Shown: piece after piece, positions 1-6,227 of the stretch
Layout: the number at the start of each line of letters is the position of its first letter
How positions within the stretch are numbered: position 1 is the first letter of the stretch
Origin: Planctomycetota bacterium
GTDB taxonomy: Bacteria > Planctomycetota > UBA1135 > GCA-002686595
Direction: 5' to 3'
NCBI GenBank assembly: GCA_027623615.1
Contig: JAQBVH010000086.1
Span: forward strand, 1 to 8,924
DNA length: 8,924 nucleotides
Translations under genes and position numbers: made by a program
Notes under the pieces: generated by a model
Told to the model about the DNA's origin: nothing
What the model saw: the letters and a program-made list of their open reading frames with translations, nothing else
Databases searched by the model: none

Positions 1-423
1 CTGATCCTCGACGGCGCGCGCGGGCGACACCTCGTGTCCGCGAGCCTCGAGATCGGGATGCACTGGCCGTTGCACGCGACCTCGACCGGCAAGTGCCTGC
101 TCGCGGCGCTGCCCCAGCCGAGCCGCGCGCAGCTCATGGCCGGGCCGATGACGCGCTTCACCGAGCGCACGGTGACGTCGCCCGAGGTCCTCGAACGGGA
201 GCTGAGCGCGATCGGCGAGACGGGCTACGCCGTCGCCGACCAGGAGCTCGAGCCCGAGTACGTAGGCATCGCCGCCGCCTTCCGCGGGCCCCTGGGCCAG
301 GTCGAGGGCGCGATCAGCGTCGGCGGGCCGGCCAGCCGCTTCCCGCGGCAGCGCATCGAGGCCCTGGGCGCCCAGCTGCGGGAAGAGGCCGCGCTGCTCT
401 CCGGAGATGTACGGGTCGCCTGA
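1..423 (+). CDS. IclR-family transcriptional regulator, C-terminal effector-binding domain (5' truncated)
   Basis: The frame is open from base 1 to the TGA at 421-423, so the gene begins outside the window; about 140 residues are visible. They match the IclR effector-binding (GAF-like) domain: the HATSTGKCLLAALP segment corresponds to the family's typical hatstGKalLA motif, and EYVGIAAAFRGPLGQVEGAISVGGPASRF corresponds to the strand-rich end where the small-molecule pocket lies. The family normally has about 250 residues, with an N-terminal winged-helix DNA-binding domain that would lie upstream. IclR proteins are usually cytoplasmic, ligand-responsive repressors or activators of neighbouring catabolic genes; the ligand cannot be told from this fragment. 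The next gene starts 36 nt downstream on the same strand, so co-transcription is possible but unproven. The family call is confident; the regulated pathway is unknown. Confidence 0.85.
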   Translation: MILDGARGRHLVSASLEIGMHWPLHATSTGKCLLAALPQPSRAQLMAGPMTRFTERTVTSPEVLERELSAIGETGYAVADQELEPEYVGIAAAFRGPLGQVEGAISVGGPASRFPRQRIEALGAQLREEAALLSGDVRVA

Positions 424-459
424 TCCGAATCCGTAGGACCTTCGCGCGTACAGCGGCCC

Positions 460-1068
460 ATGGACGTCATCCTTCGCCCCGCCGAGCCGAGCTTCGAGGA
501 CGGGCTCGCCTTCGCGCACCACTTCGAAGTGGCCTCGGACGGGCTCTACCGCGTGCTGCTCGGCGGCGGCTCCGACCGCATCGTGGCCAGGGCGTTCCGG
601 TCGCCGGACCACGAGCTGTCCTTCGAGAACGTGACCTTCGCCGAGCGCAGCGGCGTGATCGTCGCCATGGTCTCGAGCTTCGACGCCAGGGCGAAGCAGC
701 AGTTCAGCGACCAGCCCCTCGAGCGCGCGGCGGGCCGGTGGCGCATGGCCCGCCTCGCGACCGTGGTGGGCCTCGGCGCCGGGCTGTTCGCCTTCATGGA
801 TCGCGTCGCCGCGGAGGACCACTACCTCCAGGCCATCTCGGTCGACCCCTCCCAGCGCGGCGCGGGCGTCGGCGCCATGCTGATCGGCCAGGTCGAGGCC
901 AGGGCCCGGGCGCAGCGCTGCGCGGGCTTGACCCTGCACGTGGCCGAGAAGAACGAGGGGGCGCGGCGGCTGTACGAGCGGCTGGGTTTCGAGGTCGAGG
1001 CCACCTCGCCGCGCTACCTGTGGCTCCCGGGCACGAGCGCGCTGCGGATGAACAAGTCGCTCGCGTAG
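460..1068 (+). CDS. GNAT-family N-acetyltransferase
   Basis: This 202-aa protein is a probable acetyl-CoA-dependent N-acyltransferase of the GNAT superfamily, with no signal peptide and so cytoplasmic. The diagnostic part is the C-terminal half: YLQAISVDP (residues 122-130) is the beta-4 strand, and R133-G-A-G-V-G138 is the R/Q-x-x-G-x-G/A loop that binds the pyrophosphate of acetyl-CoA. LTLHVAEKNEGARRLYERLGFEVE (157-180) holds the beta-5 strand, the Asn (N165) and the Tyr (Y172) that commonly acts as general acid. The N-terminal half (1-115) is divergent, so the substrate cannot be predicted. The ATG at 460 is the first start that keeps the N-terminal RPAEPSFEDG strand; no Shine-Dalgarno is visible before it. 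It ends 16 nt before the next gene, in the same direction, but that gene appears to have its own promoter inside the end of this one. Confidence 0.88.
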   Translation: MDVILRPAEPSFEDGLAFAHHFEVASDGLYRVLLGGGSDRIVARAFRSPDHELSFENVTFAERSGVIVAMVSSFDARAKQQFSDQPLERAAGRWRMARLATVVGLGAGLFAFMDRVAAEDHYLQAISVDPSQRGAGVGAMLIGQVEARARAQRCAGLTLHVAEKNEGARRLYERLGFEVEATSPRYLWLPGTSALRMNKSLA

Positions 1069-1077
1069 CTGTAGGCT
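1049..1077 (+). promoter_or_regulatory. Candidate promoter for the serine hydrolase, leaderless type
   Basis: A -10-like TAGGCT lies at 1072-1077, seven bases before the ATG at 1085. A -35-like TGAACA (1049-1054, four of six matches to TTGACA) precedes it with a 17-bp spacer, inside the end of the acetyltransferase gene. A start about seven bases past the hexamer would place the 5' end of the mRNA at or next to the ATG. No Shine-Dalgarno is present. This is inferred from position and sequence only. Confidence 0.4.
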
Positions 1078-1084
1078 GCGGGGC

Positions 1085-2239
1085 ATGTTGCGACACGCTC
1101 CCTTGCTCCTCGTCGCGGCCCTCGCCGCCTGCGCCAGTGACCGCGGCTCCTGGAAGAGGAGCTCCTACGAGGAGGCCGGGATCGATCGCGCGGCCATCGA
1201 GGCGTTCGTGGCCGAGGTCGAGGCTGGGGTGTACGGCCGCGTCGACCACTTCCTGTTGATCCGCGGCGGCAGGGTGGTCGCCGACCACCACTTCGCGCGC
1301 GACTACGCGGCCCTGACCGCGGACCTCGAGCTCGAGGACCATCAGTACAGCTACGACCACCCCGACTGGCATCCCTACTACCAGGGCAGCGAGCTGCACA
1401 CGCTGCAGTCGGTGACCAAGTCGATCACCTCGATCTGCGTGGGCATCGCCATCGACGAGGGGCACATCCCGGGCGGGGTGGCGACGCCGGCCATGTCGTT
1501 CTTCGACGGCTATGCACTGGACCTGACCGACGGGTGGCGGCGGGCGATGACCCTCGCGGACGTGCTCACGATGCGCAGCGGCATCGACTGGGACGAGATG
1601 CGCTCCTACGACGACGCGACGAACACCTGCATCCAGCTCGAGGCGAGCGACACCTGGATCCAGTTCATCCTCGACCGTCCGATGCGCGAGGAGCCGGGCA
1701 CGGTCTTCGACTACAACTCGGGCGCGAGCGTGCTGCTCGGCAAGATCGTGCGCGTCGCGACGGGCCAGCGCATCGACGAGTACGCGCGCGAGAAGCTGTT
1801 CGCGCCGCTCGGCATCACGGACTTCCACTGGAAGGTCACGCCCGACGGCGAGGTCGACACCGAGGGCGGCCTGTACCTCGCGCCCCACGACCTCGCGCGG
1901 ATCGCCCAGCTGTTCCTGCAGGAGGGCGAGTGGCAGGGCCAGCGCGTCGTCTCGGCCGAGTGGGTGCGCGCCTCGGTCACGCCGCACGTGGCCGACCTGG
2001 CCCCGGGCAACCCGCTCGACGACCGCGGCTACGGCTACCAGTGGTGGGTGCCCGTGCACGCGGACGGTGTGCCGGTCCAGTACCAGGGCAGCGGCTACGG
2101 CGGCCAGTTCCCGATCGTCGTGCCCGAGCTCGACCTCGTGATCGTGTTCAACGCCTGGAACATCCACGGCGCCCCGGCGAAGCGGACCTGGAACGCGGTG
2201 CAGCGCGTGATCCTGCCGGCGGTGGAGCCGGGGCGCTGA
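1085..2239 (+). CDS. Lipoprotein serine hydrolase, class C beta-lactamase / penicillin-binding-protein fold
   Basis: The 384-aa product starts with a short lipoprotein signal peptide ending in the lipobox LAAC (Cys16), so it should be an envelope-anchored, periplasm-facing enzyme. The fold is the beta-lactamase class C/esterase family (PF00144 type). S109-V-T-K112 is the SxxK motif carrying the acylated serine and its base lysine. Y210-N-S is the YxN/YxS motif. GSGYGGQFPIVVPELDLVIVF (335-355) occupies the place of the third KTG/HxG motif, here with a GxGGQ form as seen in esterase- and NylB-like members. These members hydrolyse esters, amides or D-amino acid peptides rather than acting as antibiotic-resistance enzymes; the substrate is not readable. 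Length is usual for the family. It faces the following minus-strand gene tail to tail, with 15 nt between stops. Confidence 0.9.
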   Translation: MLRHAPLLLVAALAACASDRGSWKRSSYEEAGIDRAAIEAFVAEVEAGVYGRVDHFLLIRGGRVVADHHFARDYAALTADLELEDHQYSYDHPDWHPYYQGSELHTLQSVTKSITSICVGIAIDEGHIPGGVATPAMSFFDGYALDLTDGWRRAMTLADVLTMRSGIDWDEMRSYDDATNTCIQLEASDTWIQFILDRPMREEPGTVFDYNSGASVLLGKIVRVATGQRIDEYAREKLFAPLGITDFHWKVTPDGEVDTEGGLYLAPHDLARIAQLFLQEGEWQGQRVVSAEWVRASVTPHVADLAPGNPLDDRGYGYQWWVPVHADGVPVQYQGSGYGGQFPIVVPELDLVIVFNAWNIHGAPAKRTWNAVQRVILPAVEPGR

Positions 2240-2248
2240 GCGGTCGTC

Positions 2249-2263
2249 GGCGCCTCAGGCGCC
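2249..2263. terminator. Candidate bidirectional terminator hairpin between convergent genes
   Basis: GGCGCC-TCA-GGCGCC is a perfect 6-bp all-GC stem with a 3-nt loop, placed between the ends of two convergent genes. The loop is itself the stop codon of the minus-strand gene (TGA at 2257-2255). No clear T-tract follows on either strand, so intrinsic termination is uncertain. Confidence 0.4.
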
Positions 2264-2887
2264 CTTGATCGCGTGGCCCAGCGCCTCCAGGAGCCACGCC
2301 GGCCACATCGATGCCGGGGCGGCGTCCGTGCCGCGCAGGAAGGCGTGCTGGTGGAGCGCCAGGTCCTTGACGTGGGCGGGCGTGAGCTCGATGGCGCGCC
2401 CCCGGGCGGGGTTCCAGTACAGCGCGCCAACCGCCTGGTAGCTCTCGACGATGATGTGCGGCCCCTCGACGTCGCCGTGCCAGAGGACGTTCGCATTCGG
2501 CGTCGTGATGTCGATGTGGCAATGGACGTCGTAGTTCTGCGCGTCCTTGTGAATGCGGATGGGGCGAGCGGCCCCGCCTTTGGGCTTGGTCGTGTAGGCG
2601 TTCCGGCCCCAGTAGGAGATCAGGAACTTGCAGGCCCAGATGTCGTAGCGCACGTCGTAGAACTGGCGCCGGCTGTTCGCGGGCATGCCGACGGTCCCGT
2701 CGAACTCGTCGGGGAACACGGAGAGGGTCCCGAGGGGGTGCTTGCGCACCCCCTTCTTCACGTGACCCTGCGCGTTCCAGGTGTTCTCGACCTGGGTCTG
2801 GCGCTGGACCTCGGCGGCGCGCAGCTGCGCGGCCTGCAAGCGGACTTCCTCTTGCTTGGGGGCGGGCTTGGCGACGGGGATTCTCAT
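2255..2887 (-). CDS. Hypothetical protein, 210 aa, family not recognised
   Basis: I do not recognise this protein. The ATG at 2887 is chosen because upstream codons in the same frame read as low-complexity Arg/Pro/Ser with no protein-like pattern, whereas from MRIPVAKPAPKQEEVRLQ onward the sequence looks coding. No Shine-Dalgarno is obvious. Residues 10-33 form a charged, Gln/Glu/Arg-rich helix. From residue 50 the sequence is aromatic- and strand-rich (FYDVRYDIWACKFLISYWG, 76-94). Residues 117-150 contain a cluster of histidines (H122, H124, H137, H144) within alternating hydrophobic strands, which could be a metal site or part of a beta-sandwich; that is speculation. There is no signal peptide, so it is probably cytoplasmic. 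It is transcribed alone, convergent with the serine hydrolase and divergent from the lipoprotein at 3286. That it is a real gene is likely; its function is unknown. Confidence 0.7.
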   Translation of the reverse strand: MRIPVAKPAPKQEEVRLQAAQLRAAEVQRQTQVENTWNAQGHVKKGVRKHPLGTLSVFPDEFDGTVGMPANSRRQFYDVRYDIWACKFLISYWGRNAYTTKPKGGAARPIRIHKDAQNYDVHCHIDITTPNANVLWHGDVEGPHIIVESYQAVGALYWNPARGRAIELTPAHVKDLALHQHAFLRGTDAAPASMWPAWLLEALGHAIKGA

Positions 2888-2983
2888 GGGGCTTTGGCAG
2901 GTGAGCGAGGCGAGGTGGCCGGCGCAAGCCAGGCCGCCCCGGTCCCTCGGCGGGCCCCCAGACCCTGGCCTGCATGGCACTGA

Positions 2984-2998
2984 ACATCCGGCGGATGT
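2984..2998. repeat. Perfect inverted repeat, 6-bp stem, 3-nt loop
   Basis: ACATCC-GGC-GGATGT pairs perfectly. It lies about 100 bp upstream of the minus-strand hypothetical gene and 33 bp from a much longer hairpin. It could be an operator or part of a transcribed structure; nothing in the sequence decides between these. Confidence 0.45.
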
Positions 2999-3030
2999 CG
3001 ACTCGGCTGGAGTGGAAGTGACCGCCACCA

Positions 3031-3063
3031 ACCTCGGAGCCCGCGACGAGCGGGCTTCGAGGT
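3031..3063. repeat. Long intergenic hairpin, 14-bp stem with 5-nt loop
   Basis: The left arm 3031-3044 (ACCTCGGAGCCCGC) pairs over all 14 positions with 3050-3063 (GCGGGCTTCGAGGT) around the loop GACGA. Thirteen pairs are Watson-Crick and one is a G-T wobble. No T-run follows on either strand, and no gene end lies nearby, so it is not an obvious terminator. It may be a structured RNA, a processing site or a palindromic repeat element. Confidence 0.75.
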
Positions 3064-3097
3064 GAGAACGCCTCAGATTCCTGGATTGCCTGCCGAG

Positions 3098-3182
3098 GCG
3101 CCGATCAATGGCGCAGACTCCTAGCCCGGGGTGATCGACCTCGACGAGGTTCGACCCCGCGTCGCTCCCGGGTGCGGGGGTC
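3098..3182. repeat. Cluster of three further hairpins
   Basis: GCGCC (3098-3102) pairs with GGCGC (3110-3114) over a 7-nt loop. TCGACCTC (3135-3142) pairs with GAGGT-CGA (3146-3154, one bulged T) over a 3-nt loop. GACCCCGC (3153-3160) pairs with 3174-3182 (one bulged G) over 13 nt. The last two share bases 3153-3154, so they would largely alternate. The ACCTC/GAGGT core repeats the outer part of the stem at 3031-3063. Confidence 0.4.
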
Positions 3183-3273
3183 TGCGATCCTCCACGCGAC
3201 CTGCGCAGACGCAGTCGTAGGGCGCGAGTTCCGCGCGATCGGTGCCCCGGCCGGCCCGCTGGGCGTCGGGAGC

Positions 3274-3279
3274 TATTCT
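3274..3279 (+). promoter_or_regulatory. -10-like hexamer TATTCT, leaderless type
   Basis: TATTCT lies six bases before the ATG at 3286, in a stretch otherwise nearly free of TA steps. The -35 region (about 3250-3256) is GC-rich and unlike TTGACA. There is no Shine-Dalgarno before the ATG. A transcript starting just after the hexamer would be leaderless. This arrangement also supports 3286 as the true start. Confidence 0.4.
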
Positions 3280-3285
3280 GGTCCC

Positions 3286-4086
3286 ATGGTTCGGATCCTC
3301 CTGCTCCTCGCCCTCGCCCTCCCCGGACTCCTTGGCTGCGCCGGCCCGCGCCAGGCCGACGTCTCCGGCTTCGACGCCGAGGGTGTGCTCGTCCGCCATC
3401 TGCGCGTGCGGGTTGCTCCTTCACACACCAAGGACTTCGAGGCCCTGGTCGCGCGCTGCAAGGCGGCCGCGCAGGACGCCGGGCTCGGGGACGAGCACAG
3501 CTGGCTCTGCTACCGCGAGAGCCCCGGCCGCTACTGGTTGCTCTGGTTCGGCCAGGACGAGCTGGCGATTCCCACCGGACGCGACGGCCTGCGGGCGTTC
3601 GCTGAACACCTCGCACGCGCCGGCGATGGCGCCGCGCAGGACGACGTCGCTGCGCGCCTCGAGCGTCTCGAGGTCCACCAGGAGTGGAACGTCCTGCATC
3701 GCCAGCACGGGCCCTGGTCCACGGTCGAGAGCATGTCGACCAGGACCCACCCGATGGCACGCATGATGGTGCGCAGCGTGCGCCCCGGCCACGAGCAGGC
3801 GTTCCACGACGCGCTGACCGCGCGCACGAGCTTCCTCGCGCAGCGCGGCTACCCGCTGCCGATCGAGGGCTTCGTGACCCTCGCGGGCAGCCCGGGCACG
3901 GCCCTGCAGGTGGTGTTCCCGACCGACTGGGTCAGCTTCCACGGCACGCACTCCTTCGGCGCCTTCGTGAAGGCGCTGTCCGCCGAGGACCAGGCCGCCT
4001 ACGCCGACGTGAAGGCGCGCTTGATGGAGACGATGTCGCGGGCGGAGTTCTACGACGGCGAGGTGTTGCCCGAGCTGTCGTTCTGA
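3286..4086 (+). CDS. Lipoprotein with two tandem ferredoxin-like (dimeric alpha-beta barrel-type) units
   Basis: The start at 3286 is chosen because it begins a typical lipoprotein signal (MVRILLLLALALPGLLGCAG, lipobox LLGC, Cys18); the frame is open upstream but not protein-like. The product has 266 aa and should be membrane-anchored in the envelope. After the Cys, two units of about 110 residues look alike. The first begins VLVRHLRVRVAPSHTKDFEALVARCK and continues RYWLLWFGQDE. The second begins MARMMVRSVRPGHEQAFHDALTAR and continues TALQVVFPTDWVSFHG. Each has a strand, then 'R.V.PgH...F..al' opening a helix, then paired aromatic-rich strands and a C-terminal helix. This is the pattern of ABM/EthD-like half-barrels; two in one chain would close a barrel by themselves. 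Such domains bind haem or small hydrophobic molecules in other proteins, but no catalytic residue can be assigned. Fold is inferred, function unknown. Confidence 0.75.
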   Translation: MVRILLLLALALPGLLGCAGPRQADVSGFDAEGVLVRHLRVRVAPSHTKDFEALVARCKAAAQDAGLGDEHSWLCYRESPGRYWLLWFGQDELAIPTGRDGLRAFAEHLARAGDGAAQDDVAARLERLEVHQEWNVLHRQHGPWSTVESMSTRTHPMARMMVRSVRPGHEQAFHDALTARTSFLAQRGYPLPIEGFVTLAGSPGTALQVVFPTDWVSFHGTHSFGAFVKALSAEDQAAYADVKARLMETMSRAEFYDGEVLPELSF

Positions 4087-4091
4087 GGCTC

Positions 4092-4104
4092 GTCGCGGAG
4101 CGAC
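4092..4104 (+). terminator. Weak hairpin after the tandem-domain lipoprotein gene
   Basis: GTCGC-GGA-GCGAC forms a 5-bp stem starting six bases after the stop codon. There is no T-tract after it, so it is only a weak candidate for a transcription end. The rest of 4087-4202 shows nothing I can name. Confidence 0.25.
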
Positions 4105-4202
4105 TCCCGGGTGGCAGGCACGCCTCGCCCAATGCTCCAGGCACTCGCGTCTCCGCTCGAACTCACCTCTCCTCGACCTGCCAAGAGCCGCGAAGAGTGA
4201 CG

Positions 4203-4221
4203 TACCCTGGTTGGCAAGGAG
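4203..4221 (+). promoter_or_regulatory. -10-like TACCCT and Shine-Dalgarno AAGGAG before the SASA esterase gene
   Basis: TACCCT (4203-4208) sits in CGTACCCTGGTTGG, nearly the same as CGTACCCTGGCTGG before the selenoprotein gene at 7810. It is followed by AAGGAG (4216-4221), five bases before the ATG at 4227. This is the only well-placed Shine-Dalgarno before a gene start in the window and fixes the start. A transcript starting about seven bases after the hexamer would have a leader of roughly 11 nt that retains the AAGGAG. Confidence 0.5.
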
Positions 4222-4226
4222 TCCCC

Positions 4227-6215
4227 ATGAAGCTTCGTGCCCGCGCCGCCCTCTTCGCCTTTTTCGTCGTCGCCATCCTCAGCGCCCAGCAGGTCGCCGC
4301 CCTCGCGAGCGACCCGGTGGAGACTCCGCCCAGGCCCGATGGGAAGGAGGCGGACATGAGCAAGCCCGTTCAGGTCTACATCCTGATGGGGCAATCCAAC
4401 ATGTTGGGCTTCGGGAAGGTCCAGGGACTCGCGGATGCCTGCAAGAACAAGGGCCTCTACCCGTACCTCATCGACGACGACGGCAACTGGACGGTGCGCA
4501 AGGACGTGCGCTTCGTGCGCGTGATGTGCTCCGGCAGTGGGCCCAGCAAGACGTACAACAACGAGTGGATGACCATCTCGGGCAACATCGGACCGGAGAT
4601 GGGGATCGGTCACCATGTCGGGCACGTCACCGAGGCGCCGGTCATGATCCTCAAGTCCTGCATCGGCAATCGCAGCCTGGGTTACGACCTGCTGCCGCCG
4701 AGCGCCGAGGGCTACGCAGGCAACCCCGACCCCTCCAAGAGACCGACGCCCGGTCCCTGGTACGCCGGCGTGCAGTACGACGGTGACGTGGCGGCCGCCA
4801 AGCAGGTCCTGGCCGACCTGGGCAAGCACTACCCCGGCGCCAAGCGGTACGAGGTGGCCGGCTTCTTCTGGTGGCAGGGCGACAAGGACTTCCGCAACGC
4901 CGAGCACGCCGCCAGCTACGAGAAGAACCTCCTCTGCCTCATCGAGTCACTGCGCGAGGACTTCGACGCGCCCAATGCGAGGTTCGTGTGCGCCACCCTC
5001 GGCCAGACCAGCAAGGGCGCGGGAGGCCCTCAAGGTCAGATCCTCGAGGCCACCCTCAACATCGACGGAGAGCGGGGCAAGTACCGGGACCACAAGGGCA
5101 TGGTCGCCTCTGTCTACTCGCACCCTCTCAGCATGGGTGGCAGCTCGAGCGGCCACTACGGGGGGAACGCCGAGACGTACATGAACATCGGCCAGGCCAT
5201 GGGGGAGGCCATGGCCAGGCTGATCACGAACGGTCCCGGCGCGCCCGTGACCGTGGCCGGTATCGACATCGATGAGCTCGATGGCTCCCTCAAGAAGGCC
5301 TACAAGTGCATCGTCGACGGCAAGCTGAACCAGGCTGGCGAGTCCATCGGACCCTACCTGGCCGCAGCCGACGGCAAGCCCGCGGAGCAGGTGGCTCACG
5401 CCCGCAAGCTCGAGGAGCACCTGACGGGCCTCGTCGAGGCGTCCATCGAAGCGATGGAGGACTTTCGGAACAAGGGCCACTACTGTCAATTGAGAGACGC
5501 GCTCGCCGAGAACGACAAGAGCCACTCAGGCATCGCGGCCTACGATCGCATGCAGGTGCTCTGGGCTGCCGACCTGGCCACCGAGGAGGCCATCCGCGAG
5601 ATGGTCATCGGGGACGAGCTCGGCGCCATCGTCGCGAGGAAGGAGCGCACGAGCGAGGCCGCGTTCTTCGGGCTGATCAACGCCTTCATGGCGGAGCACC
5701 CGGACTCCGCCTATGCCTTCATGGCGGAAGACCTGATCGAACCGACCAACGCTGCCCTCCAGGACCTCTTCCATGGGATCGAAGACCTCGAGGACCTGGG
5801 AGACATGTACTCCAAGTACGAGGTGATCGAGGAGGCCAGCAGCCGGTTCGCGAAGATCCCCAGGTTCGACGAGGCCGCTGAGAGGTGGGCCGCGGAAGCC
5901 AAGGACCCCGCCGTGAAGGAGTCGATCTCGGCGGGCAAGGCCTATGCGGACGTCTTCGAGGATCTCGCCAAGCTGAAGGAGAAGCTGGCCAGCAGCCAGG
6001 CCAAGGACAGGCAGATCACCAGTCCCAGCAAGCGGGCCAAGGCAGAGGAGCGGACGATGAGCAGTCACCTCAAGAAGCTCGAGTCCCTGGCGGACAAGCT
6101 GGAGAAGCTGGCCGACAAGCACGAGGGAACCTACTACGGCCGGGCGGCGCGCAGGAGCTTCCAGGACTACACGGACAGCAAGGGCCAGACCCTCACGGAC
6201 GCACGTGAGAAGTGA
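4227..6215 (+). CDS. Secreted SGNH/GDSL hydrolase, sialate O-acetylesterase (SASA)-like carbohydrate esterase with helical C-terminus
   Basis: The 662-aa protein probably removes O-acyl groups from a carbohydrate outside the cytoplasm. Residues 1-28 are a signal peptide (hydrophobic 8-25, then ALAS). Residues 47-335 are the SGNH domain: VYILMGQSNMLG contains the block I GQSN with nucleophile Ser57. N120-I-G-P-E is the oxyanion-hole region, WWQGDKD (215-221) is block III, and GHYGGNAETYMNIGQAMGEAM (309-329) carries the likely catalytic His310. Characterised SASA relatives often read WxQGE at block III; here it is QGD. Residues 340-662 are a helical extension beyond the esterase: FINAFMAEHPDSAYAFMAEDL-type helices near 480-503 resemble TPR-like packing, and 575-632 is Lys/Glu/Leu-rich with heptad spacing (LKEKLA, LKKLESLADKLEKLADK), suggesting a coiled coil. 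A second ATG at 4356 (Met44) with its own AAGGAGG could produce a form without the signal peptide. It converges with the sulfatase-like gene, 12 nt apart. Confidence 0.85.
   Translation: MKLRARAALFAFFVVAILSAQQVAALASDPVETPPRPDGKEADMSKPVQVYILMGQSNMLGFGKVQGLADACKNKGLYPYLIDDDGNWTVRKDVRFVRVMCSGSGPSKTYNNEWMTISGNIGPEMGIGHHVGHVTEAPVMILKSCIGNRSLGYDLLPPSAEGYAGNPDPSKRPTPGPWYAGVQYDGDVAAAKQVLADLGKHYPGAKRYEVAGFFWWQGDKDFRNAEHAASYEKNLLCLIESLREDFDAPNARFVCATLGQTSKGAGGPQGQILEATLNIDGERGKYRDHKGMVASVYSHPLSMGGSSSGHYGGNAETYMNIGQAMGEAMARLITNGPGAPVTVAGIDIDELDGSLKKAYKCIVDGKLNQAGESIGPYLAAADGKPAEQVAHARKLEEHLTGLVEASIEAMEDFRNKGHYCQLRDALAENDKSHSGIAAYDRMQVLWAADLATEEAIREMVIGDELGAIVARKERTSEAAFFGLINAFMAEHPDSAYAFMAEDLIEPTNAALQDLFHGIEDLEDLGDMYSKYEVIEEASSRFAKIPRFDEAAERWAAEAKDPAVKESISAGKAYADVFEDLAKLKEKLASSQAKDRQITSPSKRAKAEERTMSSHLKKLESLADKLEKLADKHEGTYYGRAARRSFQDYTDSKGQTLTDAREK
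4344..4358 (+). promoter_or_regulatory. Internal Shine-Dalgarno and ATG within the SASA esterase gene
   Basis: AAGGAGG (4344-4350) stands five bases before an in-frame ATG at 4356 (Met44), just after the signal peptide and before the first strand of the SGNH domain. It is a better match to the anti-Shine-Dalgarno than the one at the annotated start. It also encodes Lys-Glu in the linker, so it may be coincidental. Confidence 0.35.
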
Positions 6216-6227
6216 ACGATCGCGCGC

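Larger units (their letters stand above)
2888..3285. other. Gene-free divergent intergenic region, hairpin-rich
   Basis: These 398 bp separate the divergent starts at 2887 (-) and 3286 (+). I see no convincing coding sequence: frames open here on both strands translate to Arg/Pro/Ala-rich text with no family resemblance. The region contains several perfect or near-perfect inverted repeats, listed separately, and the TATTCT promoter hexamer at its right end. It may hold a small structured RNA or repeat elements. Confidence 0.6.

Noticed and set aside
93..2167. Long open frames overlapping the acetyltransferase and serine hydrolase on both strands (for example 93-1259 plus, 794-2167 minus)
   Set aside because: They are Arg/Pro/Ala-rich, show no family pattern and are shadows expected in GC-rich DNA; the overlapping genes have clear motifs.
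3172..3285. Earlier start for the tandem-domain lipoprotein
   Set aside because: It would bury the lipoprotein signal peptide behind 38 residues; the ATG at 3286 directly begins it and has a TATTCT hexamer six bases upstream.
2888..3760. Upstream extension of the 210-aa minus-strand protein to about 500 aa
   Set aside because: The extension reads as Arg/Ser/Gly low-complexity sequence, crosses the hairpin region and overlaps the start of a well-supported lipoprotein gene on the other strand.
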